Assembly (NCBI RefSeq): GCF_003121985.1
Contig: NZ_QEWP01000007.1
Span: forward strand, 213,383-277,382
Length of the DNA stretch: 64,000 nt
DNA from: Marinilabilia rubra
GTDB taxonomy: Bacteria; Bacteroidota; Bacteroidia; Bacteroidales; Marinilabiliaceae
Direction of reading: 5' to 3'
Position 1 is the stretch's first letter, and each line of letters opens with the position of its first letter. This document shows, piece by piece, positions 39,167 through 48,090 of the stretch. A model generated the notes under the pieces. The model worked only from the letters and a program-made list of their open reading frames with translations. It made no database searches and had not been told where the DNA came from. The translations under genes were made by a program, and so were the position numbers.

Positions 39167-39790
39167 ATGACACCACAAAACGGCATAAAAAACATCATAT
39201 TCGATTTAGGTAATGTACTCATTCCCTTAAAGACTGAACAAGCAACAAAGGCATTTCTTGACCTCATGCCCGAAGGCAAAACAGGAGAGGACATCAAAAA
39301 CATAAAATCGTCTAAGTGTTTCTTTGATTATGAAACCGGCCGGATATCAACTGATGAGTTTTTAAATGAATTGCTTCCTTTTTTTAAACCTGAGGTAAAG
39401 AAAGAGGAGATTGCCAATGCCTGGAAAACAATTATCGGGGAATTCCCGGTAGTCCATGTTGAGATGCTTCAACGGCTGAGACAAAAATACAGGATTTTCG
39501 TGCTAAGCAATACAAACGAAATACATGCCTCCAAGTTCGAAAAAGAGGTTCCCCGGGTAGATCACCTGAAGAACCTCTTCGAAAGACTGTATTATTCACA
39601 TCAAATGGGCCTCAGAAAGCCCCAATCAGAGATTTACAATAAAGTATTAGCCGACAATAATCTAATCCCTTCAGAGACCCTTTTTGCCGATGACTTGCCC
39701 GAAAATATTGAAACAGCAAAAAAATTGGGCATTCAAACGCTTCTTGTCACTCCGGAATTAGAGCTGAATAAATGGTTTGAAAAATACTAG
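39167..39790 (+). CDS. HAD-superfamily phosphatase (HAD-IA, YihX-like)
   Basis: The 207-residue protein has HAD motif I as IIFDLGNVLIP (nucleophile Asp13, with Gly at the +2 position as in YihX-type phosphatases), motif II VLSNTNEIH, motif III Lys in MGLRKPQSEIYN and motif IV LFADDLPENIETAKKLG. The helical cap lies between residues 18 and 85. It is cytoplasmic and probably dephosphorylates a sugar phosphate or nucleotide; the substrate cannot be inferred from context. It is convergent with a SPOR-domain lipoprotein (16 nt apart). Confidence 0.87.
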   Translation: MTPQNGIKNIIFDLGNVLIPLKTEQATKAFLDLMPEGKTGEDIKNIKSSKCFFDYETGRISTDEFLNELLPFFKPEVKKEEIANAWKTIIGEFPVVHVEMLQRLRQKYRIFVLSNTNEIHASKFEKEVPRVDHLKNLFERLYYSHQMGLRKPQSEIYNKVLADNNLIPSETLFADDLPENIETAKKLGIQTLLVTPELELNKWFEKY

Positions 39791-39806
39791 ACCGGCAATG
39801 AAATTA

Positions 39807-40223
39807 TTACCTTTTTACTAATACCCAGACATCCTCTTTGCCGGCCTGAATGCGCTCCTGTTCCATTTTTTTGATGGCTTCACCCTTGTCGCTGAACCCC
39901 ATGTAAGAAACCTTATAGAAATCGCTGTTATCACCCCAGTTGCGGGTGATCACCTGCGATTCAAATCCCTTTTCAACGAGTTCCTCTTTAAAGGACTGAG
40001 CATTGGCCTGATCAGAAAAACTGCCTGCAATCAGGAAATACTTGTCCGGCTTTTCAGGAATTGGTTCAGGCTCCGGTTTTTCAACTTTCCTGGCAACAGT
40101 ATCTTTCTTTACCGGCGCTTTAACTTCCTTTTTAACAGGGGTTTTCTTTACCGGCTTGGTTTTGTCTTTACAGGCAACACCTATCACTAAGAAGGCTGCT
40201 GCCACCAAAAGAATCTTCTTCAT
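39807..40223 (-). CDS. SPOR-domain lipoprotein
   Basis: The 138-residue protein has lipobox GVAC. A low-complexity Lys/Pro/Val linker (KPVKKTPVKKEVKAPVKK) leads to a C-terminal SPOR domain (YFLIAGSFSDQANAQSFKEE; SDFYKVSYMGFSDKGEA), about 70 residues long. SPOR domains bind denuded septal peptidoglycan, so this lipoprotein is probably periplasmic and linked to cell division or envelope remodelling. It is monocistronic. Confidence 0.88.
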   Translation of the reverse strand: MKKILLVAAAFLVIGVACKDKTKPVKKTPVKKEVKAPVKKDTVARKVEKPEPEPIPEKPDKYFLIAGSFSDQANAQSFKEELVEKGFESQVITRNWGDNSDFYKVSYMGFSDKGEAIKKMEQERIQAGKEDVWVLVKR

Positions 40224-40331
40224 AATATTGTGTAATTAATTTTGCAACAAAGGTCAAAATCAGGCTAAAAACTGAAATTTACAAAATAAAATTACAAATA
40301 AAGTCATTATTTGACCAACAATGCAAAAAAA

Positions 40332-41033
40332 TCAATCCACAAATTTATATCCAACGCCTTTTATGGTCTTAATGTGCTCCTGACCGATCTTTTCGCGAAG
40401 TTTTCTTATGTGAACATCGATGGTCCGGTCTCCTACAATAATATTATCCCCCCACACGGAAGTATAAATCTCATCACGAGTAAAAACCCGGTCCGGTTTT
40501 GAAGCCAGTAAAAGCAATAATTCAAATTCTTTTTTGGGAAGAACCAACTCATTATTTCCCGAAATAACCACATACTTCTCACGGTCAATAATAAGATCAC
40601 CCACCGAAACTTTGGTACCTGTTTCTTCAGCCATAGGAGTAGTGCCGGGTTTGTAGCGTTTCAGCAATGCCTTAACCCGGGAGATCAACACCTTTGGCTT
40701 AATAGGTTTGGTGATATAATCATCGGCACCGGCATCAAATCCGGCAATTTGAGAGTAATCCTCTCCACGAGCAGTGAGAAATACAACCAATGCATCTTTG
40801 AGTGATGGTATTTTACGAATCTCTTCGCAGGCTTCGATACCATCCATACCGGGCATCATTACATCTAATATTATCAAATGCGGACTCTCTGATTGTGCAA
40901 GTTTTAGGGCATCTTCACCATTATTTGCTGTTGATACCTTAAACCCTTCTTTCTTTAAATTGTAGCCAATAAATTCCAGAATGTCCGGCTCATCATCTAC
41001 CAAAAGAATTTTGTAATTTGCTGTTTCTTCCAT
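40332..41033 (-). CDS. OmpR/PhoB-family response regulator
   Basis: The 233-residue protein has a receiver domain (LLVDDEPDILEF; phospho-acceptor Asp57 in LIILDVMMPGMDG; Lys in DYITKPIKP) and a winged-helix DNA-binding domain (KKEFELLLLLASKPDRVFTRDEI; GDRTIDVHIRKLREKIG; IKTIKGVGYKF). It follows the histidine kinase gene by 39 nt and forms a cognate pair with it. The nearby divergent PiT phosphate transporter suggests a PhoB-like role in phosphate control, which is inference. Confidence 0.93.
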   Translation of the reverse strand: MEETANYKILLVDDEPDILEFIGYNLKKEGFKVSTANNGEDALKLAQSESPHLIILDVMMPGMDGIEACEEIRKIPSLKDALVVFLTARGEDYSQIAGFDAGADDYITKPIKPKVLISRVKALLKRYKPGTTPMAEETGTKVSVGDLIIDREKYVVISGNNELVLPKKEFELLLLLASKPDRVFTRDEIYTSVWGDNIIVGDRTIDVHIRKLREKIGQEHIKTIKGVGYKFVD

Positions 41034-41072
41034 TTTTATAATATTAAAGAAAAATCTGTTTTAATTAGCGGA

Positions 41073-42101
41073 TTAGGCCTTCTCCAGCGTAAAAGTAAAT
41101 GAAGTCCCTTTGCCCGGGGTACTGTTTACATTGATGGTTTGCTTATGTGCTTCAATAATGTGTTTCACAATTGCCAGTCCCAGACCTGTTCCACCCTGTT
41201 CCCTCGAACGGCTTTTATCGGCCCTGTAAAAACGTTCAAAAACTCGCGGTAAATCATGTTGGGATATACCAATTCCATTATCTCTAACTTCCACTAAAAC
41301 CAGGTTGTCCATGTCGTAAAAGCTGACAGTTGTTTTGCCTTCCTCTTTTCCATAATTGATAGAGTTCACTATCAAGTTACTGATGACTTGAAACAATCTT
41401 GGCTTATCGGCCAATACAGAAATGGTTTTATCGGCATTACGTCCAAATGCAAGCTTTATATTACGCTTGGCCGCTCTTACTTCCTGAAGATCAAAAACCT
41501 CATCAACCAAACTGTAAATATTAAACCTGGTAAATTCCAGTTCCAGCTCACCCGATTCCAATTTGGAAATAGCTTCCAGATCTTCAATAATAGAAATCAT
41601 CCTGTCAATGCTTTTTTCAGTACGATTTAAATAGAGCATGTTGATACCGGGATCATCGATTCCTCCTTCCAACAGGGTTAAAATATACCCCTGAATATTA
41701 AAAATCGGGGTTTTCAATTCGTGAGAGACATTTCCCAAAAATTCTTTCCGGTATTTCTCTGTCTGCTTCAATTGCTGAATTTCCAGGGTTTTACCTTTCA
41801 TCCACTCAGCCACCTCTTTGTTAACTTCCGAAAAAATATCATTTCTCCCCTCGGCAATTTCATTAATGCCCGGCTTAAAATTATGGATGGTTTTGTAAAT
41901 GGGTTTGATTTTAGCGTAAATAAAGAGACTGATGAAGTGATTAACAGCAGAAAATGCAATTCCTGTAAAAAGGGGAATTGTAATGAGCAGGGAGATTGTC
42001 AGATTAGGACTGAAATAGTTAAGCACAAAAAAGAGCAAAGCCAGAACCAGGAAAGTAACAGTAATATATCCAACTATTCGTTGTGGTGCGATGGATTTCA
42101 T
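41073..42101 (-). CDS. PhoR-like sensor histidine kinase
   Basis: The start is set at the ATG at 42101 (342 residues); the longest frame opens with TTG nine codons earlier. Two adjacent membrane helices (about 10-31 and 36-62) with almost no periplasmic loop are followed by a HAMP-like/coiled segment, HisKA (FLGNVSHELKTPIFNIQGY, His127) and an ATPase domain (NSINYG, VRDNGIGISQHDLPRVFERF, GGTGLGLAIVKHI). Such kinases without a sensory loop usually sense through a membrane partner, as PhoR does. It is the first gene of the kinase-regulator operon, the reverse of the usual phoB-phoR order. Confidence 0.92.
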   Translation of the reverse strand: MKSIAPQRIVGYITVTFLVLALLFFVLNYFSPNLTISLLITIPLFTGIAFSAVNHFISLFIYAKIKPIYKTIHNFKPGINEIAEGRNDIFSEVNKEVAEWMKGKTLEIQQLKQTEKYRKEFLGNVSHELKTPIFNIQGYILTLLEGGIDDPGINMLYLNRTEKSIDRMISIIEDLEAISKLESGELELEFTRFNIYSLVDEVFDLQEVRAAKRNIKLAFGRNADKTISVLADKPRLFQVISNLIVNSINYGKEEGKTTVSFYDMDNLVLVEVRDNGIGISQHDLPRVFERFYRADKSRSREQGGTGLGLAIVKHIIEAHKQTINVNSTPGKGTSFTFTLEKA

Positions 42102-42427
42102 AACAAATATAAAGTTTAACCGAAACAAATAATGAAGTTACGAAAAATATAAAGTAGGTTTAATCCTAAATAATTTGTTTTTCATCTTGTGCGGCTTAAT
42201 TTCGAAACGCTGTGCACGACAAATTTATATGAAAATGACATCTGACCTATTCCGAAGGAGAGAAAAATCAGTGTTAACTAAAGGTTAATTAATTTGAACC
42301 ACTGAAAACTCTGAAATTAACCCTAATTTTGGAAGAAAGCCTCAAAAAAAGCTAATATAAATTTAACATTAGGGTCGGAAAAGAACCAGCTTATGAAACT
42401 ATTTTTGTCCCCTAAACATACAGGAAT
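42102..42427. other. Divergent intergenic region between the PhoR-like kinase and PiT transporter
   Basis: The 326-bp spacer should carry the promoters for both divergent units. A GTTAACTAAAGGTTAATTAA stretch near 42273-42292 contains two TTAA-type half sites that could be an operator. A 12-codon frame (ATG at about 42394) ends just after the PiT start and is probably chance. No RNA gene is seen. Confidence 0.4.
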
Positions 42428-44704
42428 ATGACATTTGTTTGGACCATTGCCATTGTTCTCTCCCTGTTAGCCGTTCTGGATCTGATAGTGGGAGTTTCCA
42501 ATGATGCTGTGAATTTTTTGAACTCGGCCATTGGCAGCCGGGTAGCTTCGCGCCGTACCATTTACTGGATTGCAGGGGCAGGAATAATTCTGGGTGCTTT
42601 CTTTTCAACCGGCATGATGGAGGTAGCCCGAAAAGGTGTCATCTATCCACAAAATTTCTACCTCACAGAGTTAATGATCATTTTCCTGGCTGTAATGATT
42701 GTGGATGTCATATTAATTGACACCTATAACACTCTTGGTTTTCCAACTTCAACCACAATAGCTGTTGTATTTGAATTAACAGGTGCTGCTCTTGCGATTG
42801 CGGCCATCAAAACGAATGGTCCTTTGTCCGGAAAAGCAGATCTCTCAGATTTCATCAACACCGGTAGGGTTTTTCTTTTGTTCGCCGGTATTTTAGTGTC
42901 CATCTTCCTGGCTTTTTTATCAGGTGCTTTAGTACAGTTTATTTCCCGGGTGGTTTTTACCTTCAGATATGAAGGACGTTTCAAATTATTGTTTTCGATA
43001 ATCGGTGCATTTTCCATTGCTGCCATTCTGTTTCTTATTCTAAAAAAGGGACTTGATGCATCTACTCTTTGGGATTATCCGGTTTTTGCGTGGTTCCGCG
43101 AGCATGCCATAGCGTTTTTTCTGATAGTCTTTGCTGCGACATTCTTCATTTTGTTTTTAATGGGATACCTTTTTGAAATGGACATCCCACGAATTGTTGT
43201 CCTTTTTGGAACATTCGCACTGGCACTCTCTTTTGCAGCCAACGATTTGGTTAACTTCATCGGAATACCTCTTGCCGGTATTGAAAGCTTTAAAGCCTAT
43301 TTAACTTCAGGAACAAGTTTGTCGCCGGATCAATACGGATTATCATTCCTTAGTAACGATTGGCTGCGCGATCACGGTTTTAAAGATGGCATTTACATTG
43401 GTTTTTTCCTTATTTCGGGAATCGTTATGATGTTGACCATCTTTTTCTCACGAAAGGCACGGTCGGTGACTGAAACTGAAGTCTACCTCGGACGGCAGAG
43501 TACCGGACAGGAGCATTTCGAACCCTCGCAGCTGTCAAGAACCCTTGTAAGAAATTTCCTGTCAGGATACAGGAAAACAGACAAGTACCTTCCGGGCAAA
43601 CTGCACCGATTCATTTCGAGCCGTTACAAACGCCCGGATTTTCAGGAATCCAACAAACAAGTGGATGAAGTTATTTACTTTGATACCCTCCGAGCCACAG
43701 TCAATCTTGTCGTGGCAAGTGTATTAATCAGCCTGGGTACATATTTAGGGTTTCCGCTTTCTACAACATTCGTGGTTTTCATGGTAGCCATGGGTACTTC
43801 ATTGGCAGACCAGGCATGGGGAAGAGAAAGTGCGGTTTACAGGATTTCCGGGGTACTTTCCATTTTGGGAGGATGGTTTATCACAGCCTGTCTGGGCTTT
43901 TTAGGGGCTTTTTTACTAACTCTTTTCATCTGGTGGGGCACCTGGCTGGCCATGATTGTTTCCCTGATTCTTATGGCCATTTACTTAAATCAGAGCACAA
44001 AATATCATAAAAAAAGAATAGCCGAGAAGGAACAGTTTAAAAAAGAGGTTTACAACGAAATAGCTGAAAACATCGGCTGGATGAAAAATGCCGGCAGTGA
44101 GACCATACGCCGGATGATGCTCGAATCCTCAAAAATTTACTTATTGGTCGTTCAGGGACTTTTGGATGAGGACGAGACCAAGTTATTGGAAATAAAAGAA
44201 AAAACAGAAGGCCTTCAATCCCGTATCAACGGAGCCAAAACAGAATTTTTTAGGGCTATGAGCAAGATGCCGGAAGAATCTCAGGATACAGGTCAGTTTT
44301 TTATTCAGGCCCTGGATTATCTTACAGAGCTCGGAAACACGCTTTCATCCATGGTTAATCCGGTCTATTCGCATATCAAAAACCAGCATAAAGGACTGAC
44401 CGATTACCAACGTGAGCACCTAACAACCTTGCTTGAAGACATAACTTCATTTTTCAACTTTATGGTACATGTTGAAAAGGATAAAAAGTTCCTTATGCTT
44501 CCGGAGTTAATTCAGCGGCAGGAAGCAACATTTAGTGTTATTGAATCTATGCGTCTGAACCATATTCGTAAAATCAGATCGGGGGAGGGCAAAACCAGAA
44601 TAAACATCATCTACATGGAGCTTTTGGGTGAAACCAGAAACTTAATCACCTATTCGGTGAACCTGGTTAAATCTCTGCGAAATTTCTATCAGCCCGGAGC
44701 CTGA
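42428..44704 (+). CDS. PiT-family inorganic phosphate transporter fused to a PhoU-like helical domain
   Basis: The 758-residue protein has two PiT halves with the signatures GVSNDAVNFLNSAIGSR (N-terminal) and GFPLSTTFVVFMVAMGTSLAD (C-terminal), together about 11-12 membrane helices. A hydrophilic loop at about 350-420 separates the halves. Residues about 540-758 are helical and cytoplasmic (ENIGWMKNAGSETIRRMM; FFIQALDYLTELGNTLSSM) and match the PhoU/DUF47-like extension found on Bacteroidota PiT proteins. It would carry phosphate symport with Na+ or H+. The fused PhoU-like part probably couples transport to the neighbouring PhoR/PhoB-like system. Confidence 0.93.
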   Translation: MTFVWTIAIVLSLLAVLDLIVGVSNDAVNFLNSAIGSRVASRRTIYWIAGAGIILGAFFSTGMMEVARKGVIYPQNFYLTELMIIFLAVMIVDVILIDTYNTLGFPTSTTIAVVFELTGAALAIAAIKTNGPLSGKADLSDFINTGRVFLLFAGILVSIFLAFLSGALVQFISRVVFTFRYEGRFKLLFSIIGAFSIAAILFLILKKGLDASTLWDYPVFAWFREHAIAFFLIVFAATFFILFLMGYLFEMDIPRIVVLFGTFALALSFAANDLVNFIGIPLAGIESFKAYLTSGTSLSPDQYGLSFLSNDWLRDHGFKDGIYIGFFLISGIVMMLTIFFSRKARSVTETEVYLGRQSTGQEHFEPSQLSRTLVRNFLSGYRKTDKYLPGKLHRFISSRYKRPDFQESNKQVDEVIYFDTLRATVNLVVASVLISLGTYLGFPLSTTFVVFMVAMGTSLADQAWGRESAVYRISGVLSILGGWFITACLGFLGAFLLTLFIWWGTWLAMIVSLILMAIYLNQSTKYHKKRIAEKEQFKKEVYNEIAENIGWMKNAGSETIRRMMLESSKIYLLVVQGLLDEDETKLLEIKEKTEGLQSRINGAKTEFFRAMSKMPEESQDTGQFFIQALDYLTELGNTLSSMVNPVYSHIKNQHKGLTDYQREHLTTLLEDITSFFNFMVHVEKDKKFLMLPELIQRQEATFSVIESMRLNHIRKIRSGEGKTRINIIYMELLGETRNLITYSVNLVKSLRNFYQPGA

Positions 44705-44737
44705 CCAGATGGGATTTTTTGGTTAAATTCATCTCCT

Positions 44738-44893
44738 AACAGATCGTTAGAGTTTTAGATACCTGCCTGGCGGCAGTAAGGTGAGATGTAAGACAATTCT
44801 TATAACACTGAAAAACTGTTCATTAGCCTGAATCGAAGTATATATTCAAACAATTAATTACAAATAAGTTGTAACAGTTTAACGGAGTATTGA
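44738..44893 (+). promoter_or_regulatory. Conserved upstream module, copy A
   Basis: The module opens with ACAGATCGTTAGAGTTTTAG (44739-44758) and ends with the box GTTTAACGGAGTATTGA (44877-44893), 27 nt before the ATG of the YeaQ-type gene. The same two blocks in the same order and orientation, about 100-120 bp apart, precede the ferredoxin operon, the ECF-sigma cluster and the outer-membrane protein gene at 57502. A short palindrome (44761-44782) is inserted just after the first block. Confidence 0.65.
44761..44782. repeat. Small palindromic repeat, copy 1
   Basis: ACCTGCCTGGCGGCAGTAAGGT is an imperfect palindrome. A near-identical copy (one base different) is at 54444-54465. Flanks are also similar on both sides (AGATACCTGCC, GTAAGGTKAGATKTA). 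It is inserted inside upstream module A. Confidence 0.7.
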
Positions 44894-44920
44894 TCTCCCA
44901 AATATTAAAACTTTTAAGTT

Positions 44921-45163
44921 ATGGGATGGATTGTGATTATTCTTATTGGTATTTTGGCCGGATATCTGGCCAGTTTGATAATGAAAGGCAAGGGCTTGGG
45001 GCTCTTCTGGAATTTGGTGGTCGGATTAGTTGGTGGCCTTATTGGAGGCTGGGTGTTCGATTTATTAGGTGTTTACGTACATGGCATGGCCTGGCAAATC
45101 ATCTCTGCAACCTTAGGTGCCATTATTCTGCTGTGGATCGCATCAGCCATTAAGGGGAAGTGA
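44921..45163 (+). CDS. GlsB/YeaQ/YmgE-family (transglycosylase-associated) membrane protein
   Basis: The 80-residue protein has three membrane helices: GWIVIILIGILAGYLASLIM, a glycine-rich LFWNLVVGLVGGLIGGWVF and IISATLGAIILLWIAS. This glycine-zipper pattern and length are diagnostic of the GlsB/YeaQ/YmgE family, small inner-membrane proteins induced by general stress in many bacteria. It is monocistronic, and upstream module A (shared with three other units in the window) is consistent with stress control. Confidence 0.92.
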   Translation: MGWIVIILIGILAGYLASLIMKGKGLGLFWNLVVGLVGGLIGGWVFDLLGVYVHGMAWQIISATLGAIILLWIASAIKGK

Positions 45164-45240
45164 AAGAAAAGACTAATTTTACTTGAAAATATATTCGCGA
45201 TGGTTTGAATTTAGAATTAATGATATTTGGCAAAACGTCA

Positions 45241-45408
45241 CTAGTGTCAAGTCAAGTGTAGAATGTCGGGTAAGCCGCCGCTATTTTTCACCTTGTGCAA
45301 ATCAATAAAAAAGTAAGCATAGCCGTAGCTACGTGAGTCTTTTTTTGAGAAGCACAAGGTAGAAAGAGCAAGGCTTGGGCCGTCAGACTATGCTTGACTT
45401 GTCACTAG
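45241..45408. repeat. MITE-like element with 16-bp terminal inverted repeats
   Basis: The ends are CTAGTGTCAAGTCAAG (45241-45256) and CTTGACTTGTCACTAG (45393-45408), an inverted pair with one mismatch. A second, nested perfect inverted repeat is inside: ACCTTGTGC (45290-45298) and GCACAAGGT (45352-45360). The 168-bp element has no coding frame and sits alone in the 373-bp gap between the YeaQ-type gene and rmuC. No convincing target duplication is seen. Confidence 0.7.
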
Positions 45409-45536
45409 GTTATCAACCAGAGTTATTGTATTTTATCAAATCGCAATGAATGGATTGCCTGAATAAATTATATGCTAAAATCCTCTATCCAGTTCCAAAA
45501 GACTCTCTTATAACTTAAATAACATCCTTCATTAAT

Positions 45537-46868
45537 ATGGACTATGCCATTCTTGCATTGTTAACACTTGCATTGCTTCTACTTTTTATTCTCATTTTCC
45601 GAAAAAATCAAGGTAGCGCAAATGACCTTGAAGAAAAGGTGCGTCAGCTCATAAGGAGTGAATTGCGCGACAACCGGTCAGAATTATCAACAGCCCTTCG
45701 CCACAACAGAGAAGAGCTGGCTGCCAATCTGGATAGGTTGACTCAAAGTCTGGAAAGCCGGCTGTTAAAAATGCAGGAAGGAATGGACAAAAATGCCCGG
45801 TACAACCGTGAAGAACTTTCCAGGTCGCTTAAATCCTTCAGTGAAACATTTGCCCAAAATGTCAACGATTTCAACGGCCTGCAAAAGCAACGCTTCGATG
45901 ACATGGCCCGCAAACAGGATGAGTTGGTAAAATCGACCGAATCCCGTCTTGAAAAAATGCGTGAAACCGTGGATGAAAAACTCCACAAAACCCTGGAAGA
46001 AAGACTAGGCCAGTCCTTCAAACTGGTAACCGACAGGCTGGAAGCGGTGCGGGAAGGCCTGGGTGAAATGAAAAATATGGCCGGAGAAGTGGGCGACCTG
46101 AAGCGCGTGTTGAGCAATGTAAAAACGCGGGGGGTTTTGGGCGAAATTCAGCTGGGAAATATTCTGGAACAGATTATGGCACCGGAACAATACGAAAAGA
46201 ACGTCAAAACCCGAAAAGATTCATCCGGACATGTTGAATACGCCATCAAGCTACCAGGAAGGAAAGATAACGGAGAAACTGTTTTCATGCCGGTTGATGC
46301 AAAGTTTCCACAGGAAGATTATGCCCGTCTTCAGGATGCCTATGATAAAAGCGACCCGGATGCTGTAACTGTGGCTACTAAACAACTCATTACTACAGTT
46401 AAGAAATCAGCTGCAGAAATCCGCGATAAATACCTGGATCCACCCCATACAACAGACTTTGGCATCATGTTTCTCCCTGTGGAGGGTTTGTATGCCGAAA
46501 TTGTGAGACAACCGGATTTGGTCACCATTCTGCAACGTGACTTTAAAGTCATTATAACAGGGCCAACCACATTGGCAGCCATGCTCAATAGCCTCCAGAT
46601 GGGTTTCCGAACCCTGGCCATTCAAAAACGCAGCAGTGAGGTATGGGATATTCTGGGGGCTGTAAAAACCCAGTTTAGTGAGTTCGGAAAAGTACTGAAA
46701 AAGGCCCAGGACAGAATCCGTCAGGCTGACAATGAAATAGAAACGCTGGTGACTACCCGCACCAATGTAATGATGCGAAAGCTTAAAAAAGTACAGGAAC
46801 TCCAAGCTGAGAAAAGCAATAACCTGCTGGAAACCTTAAATGAGGAGGATGAAGAAGAATCCAACTAA
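45537..46868 (+). CDS. rmuC: DNA recombination protein RmuC
   Basis: The 443-residue protein has an N-terminal membrane helix (YAILALLTLALLLLFILIF) and a long coiled coil (about 25-190, repeated LEKMRETVDEKLHKTLEERL type heptads). The RmuC nuclease-like core follows: RGVLGEIQLGNILEQIM, YAIKLPGRKD, FMPVDAKFPQEDY, FLPVEGLYAEIVR, ITGPTTLAAMLNSLQMGFRT. The conserved D-A-K of the PD-(D/E)xK-like site is visible. RmuC limits recombination between inverted repeats. Domain order and length are typical. Confidence 0.95.
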   Translation: MDYAILALLTLALLLLFILIFRKNQGSANDLEEKVRQLIRSELRDNRSELSTALRHNREELAANLDRLTQSLESRLLKMQEGMDKNARYNREELSRSLKSFSETFAQNVNDFNGLQKQRFDDMARKQDELVKSTESRLEKMRETVDEKLHKTLEERLGQSFKLVTDRLEAVREGLGEMKNMAGEVGDLKRVLSNVKTRGVLGEIQLGNILEQIMAPEQYEKNVKTRKDSSGHVEYAIKLPGRKDNGETVFMPVDAKFPQEDYARLQDAYDKSDPDAVTVATKQLITTVKKSAAEIRDKYLDPPHTTDFGIMFLPVEGLYAEIVRQPDLVTILQRDFKVIITGPTTLAAMLNSLQMGFRTLAIQKRSSEVWDILGAVKTQFSEFGKVLKKAQDRIRQADNEIETLVTTRTNVMMRKLKKVQELQAEKSNNLLETLNEEDEEESN

Positions 46869-46956
46869 AAATCACTGAAACTTATTACATCATTATCAAA
46901 AAAGTCATAAACATGCATACCTCCCAGGTTAATTGGGGTTGATAATAAAAAACACT

Positions 46957-47661
46957 ATGCCCGTCCAAATCAAAAAATACCTTTCCGGCTTCTCAGCCCT
47001 AATCTTCCCTTCCCTGTGCAAAGGCTGTGGAACATCATTGGGAACACCCCAAAAAGCCCTTTGTCGGGCCTGCGAATCAAGTTTACCCAGAACTTATTTC
47101 GAAAAAGTCCCAAAAAACCCGGTGGAACAAGTCTTTTGGGGAAGAACAAGGCTTGAACTGGCCACCTCTATCTTCTTTTATCGAAAAGGGGAATTGCTTC
47201 AGAGTCTGATTCATCAGTTAAAGTATAGAGGCATAAAGTCAAATGGCACATATCTCGGAAGCATTGCTGGTAAAGTACTCGTAAAAGAATCGCTGCAACA
47301 AAAGTTTGATCTGTTGCTTCCGGTCCCCCTTCATTACCGGAAGCAAAAAAAAAGAGGTTATAACCAAAGTGAAATAATTTGCGAAGGCATAAATTCAGTA
47401 ACCCACATTCCAATTGATAAAACATCTGTAATCAGAACTGTACACTCTGACAGTCAAACCCGGAGAAGTCGCTATGAGCGATGGGAAAATGTAGAGGGAA
47501 TTTTCAGAGTCATTCATCCGGAACATCTTGAAAACAAGCACATTCTCCTAGTGGATGATGTTGTAACCACAGGATCAACAATTGAAGCCCTTTACATTGC
47601 ATTAAAGAAAGTGCAGAACGTAAAAGTCTCGGTACTCTCAATTGGTTTAGCATCAGGATAG
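46957..47661 (+). CDS. ComF-family phosphoribosyltransferase-like protein
   Basis: The start is set at the ATG at 46957 (234 residues); the longest frame opens with TTG eight codons earlier. The N-terminal zinc-binding part has two cysteine pairs (CKGCG and CRACE). The C-terminal phosphoribosyltransferase fold has the PRPP loop HILLVDDVVTTGSTIEAL and KKRGYNQSEIICEG. ComF/GntX proteins take part in DNA uptake or nucleotide salvage; substrate is not known. It follows rmuC by 88 nt and could be co-transcribed. Confidence 0.9.
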   Translation: MPVQIKKYLSGFSALIFPSLCKGCGTSLGTPQKALCRACESSLPRTYFEKVPKNPVEQVFWGRTRLELATSIFFYRKGELLQSLIHQLKYRGIKSNGTYLGSIAGKVLVKESLQQKFDLLLPVPLHYRKQKKRGYNQSEIICEGINSVTHIPIDKTSVIRTVHSDSQTRRSRYERWENVEGIFRVIHPEHLENKHILLVDDVVTTGSTIEALYIALKKVQNVKVSVLSIGLASG

Positions 47662-47858
47662 AGAATCTCGCCCCGGGTTTTTACCCAGCCTGTCCCGCAT
47701 TTTAATCGGGAGGGTTATCCAGATTTGCCCCCTTCGGGTACGAGGCATTCCCCTTGTCATATCCGCATTATTACTCAAGATTATTTGGGGTAGGCACTCA
47801 GAATGCCATTAATTTGGGACTTTTTAAACAGCTCCCATTTTCCGGCAAGCGATTATTC

Positions 47859-48090
47859 CCGGTGCTGCTGAAAAAATCAAAAGCGCTAAATTTACAAACC
47901 GCCCAATCTAAGGAGTATTGATATACTTCGGGATTTGGGCGGTGCAGTAAATTTTATTCTTTTGATTAGCGATTTTCAAATAATCAAGTGCAAAGAAATC
48001 TGATTGTGATGTGAAATAACCTTGCACTTAAGTGTTTGTTGACGTTATTTAAAAAGTTAATGAAACGTGCGCTTTCCAGCGCTCCCTATT
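47859..48090 (-). repeat. Dispersed structured repeat, copy 3
   Basis: On the minus strand this begins AATAGGGAGCGCTGGAAAG and ends TTTTTTCAGCAGCACCGG. It aligns with copies 1 and 2 along its length, including CAACAAACACTTAAGTGCAA, CAGATTTCTTTGCACTTGAT, CTGCACCGCCCAAATCC and GATTGGGCGG. The right edge lies directly against the stop codon of the homoserine dehydrogenase gene, and it fills the space between convergent comF-type and hom genes. Two internal stems are conserved by compensating positions. Confidence 0.78.

Noticed and set aside
44877..44893. GTTTAA box as a Bacillus-type sigma-B -35 element
   Set aside because: A matching GGGTAT at 12-14 nt is absent and Bacteroidota lack sigma-B. 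The likeness is limited to six bases.
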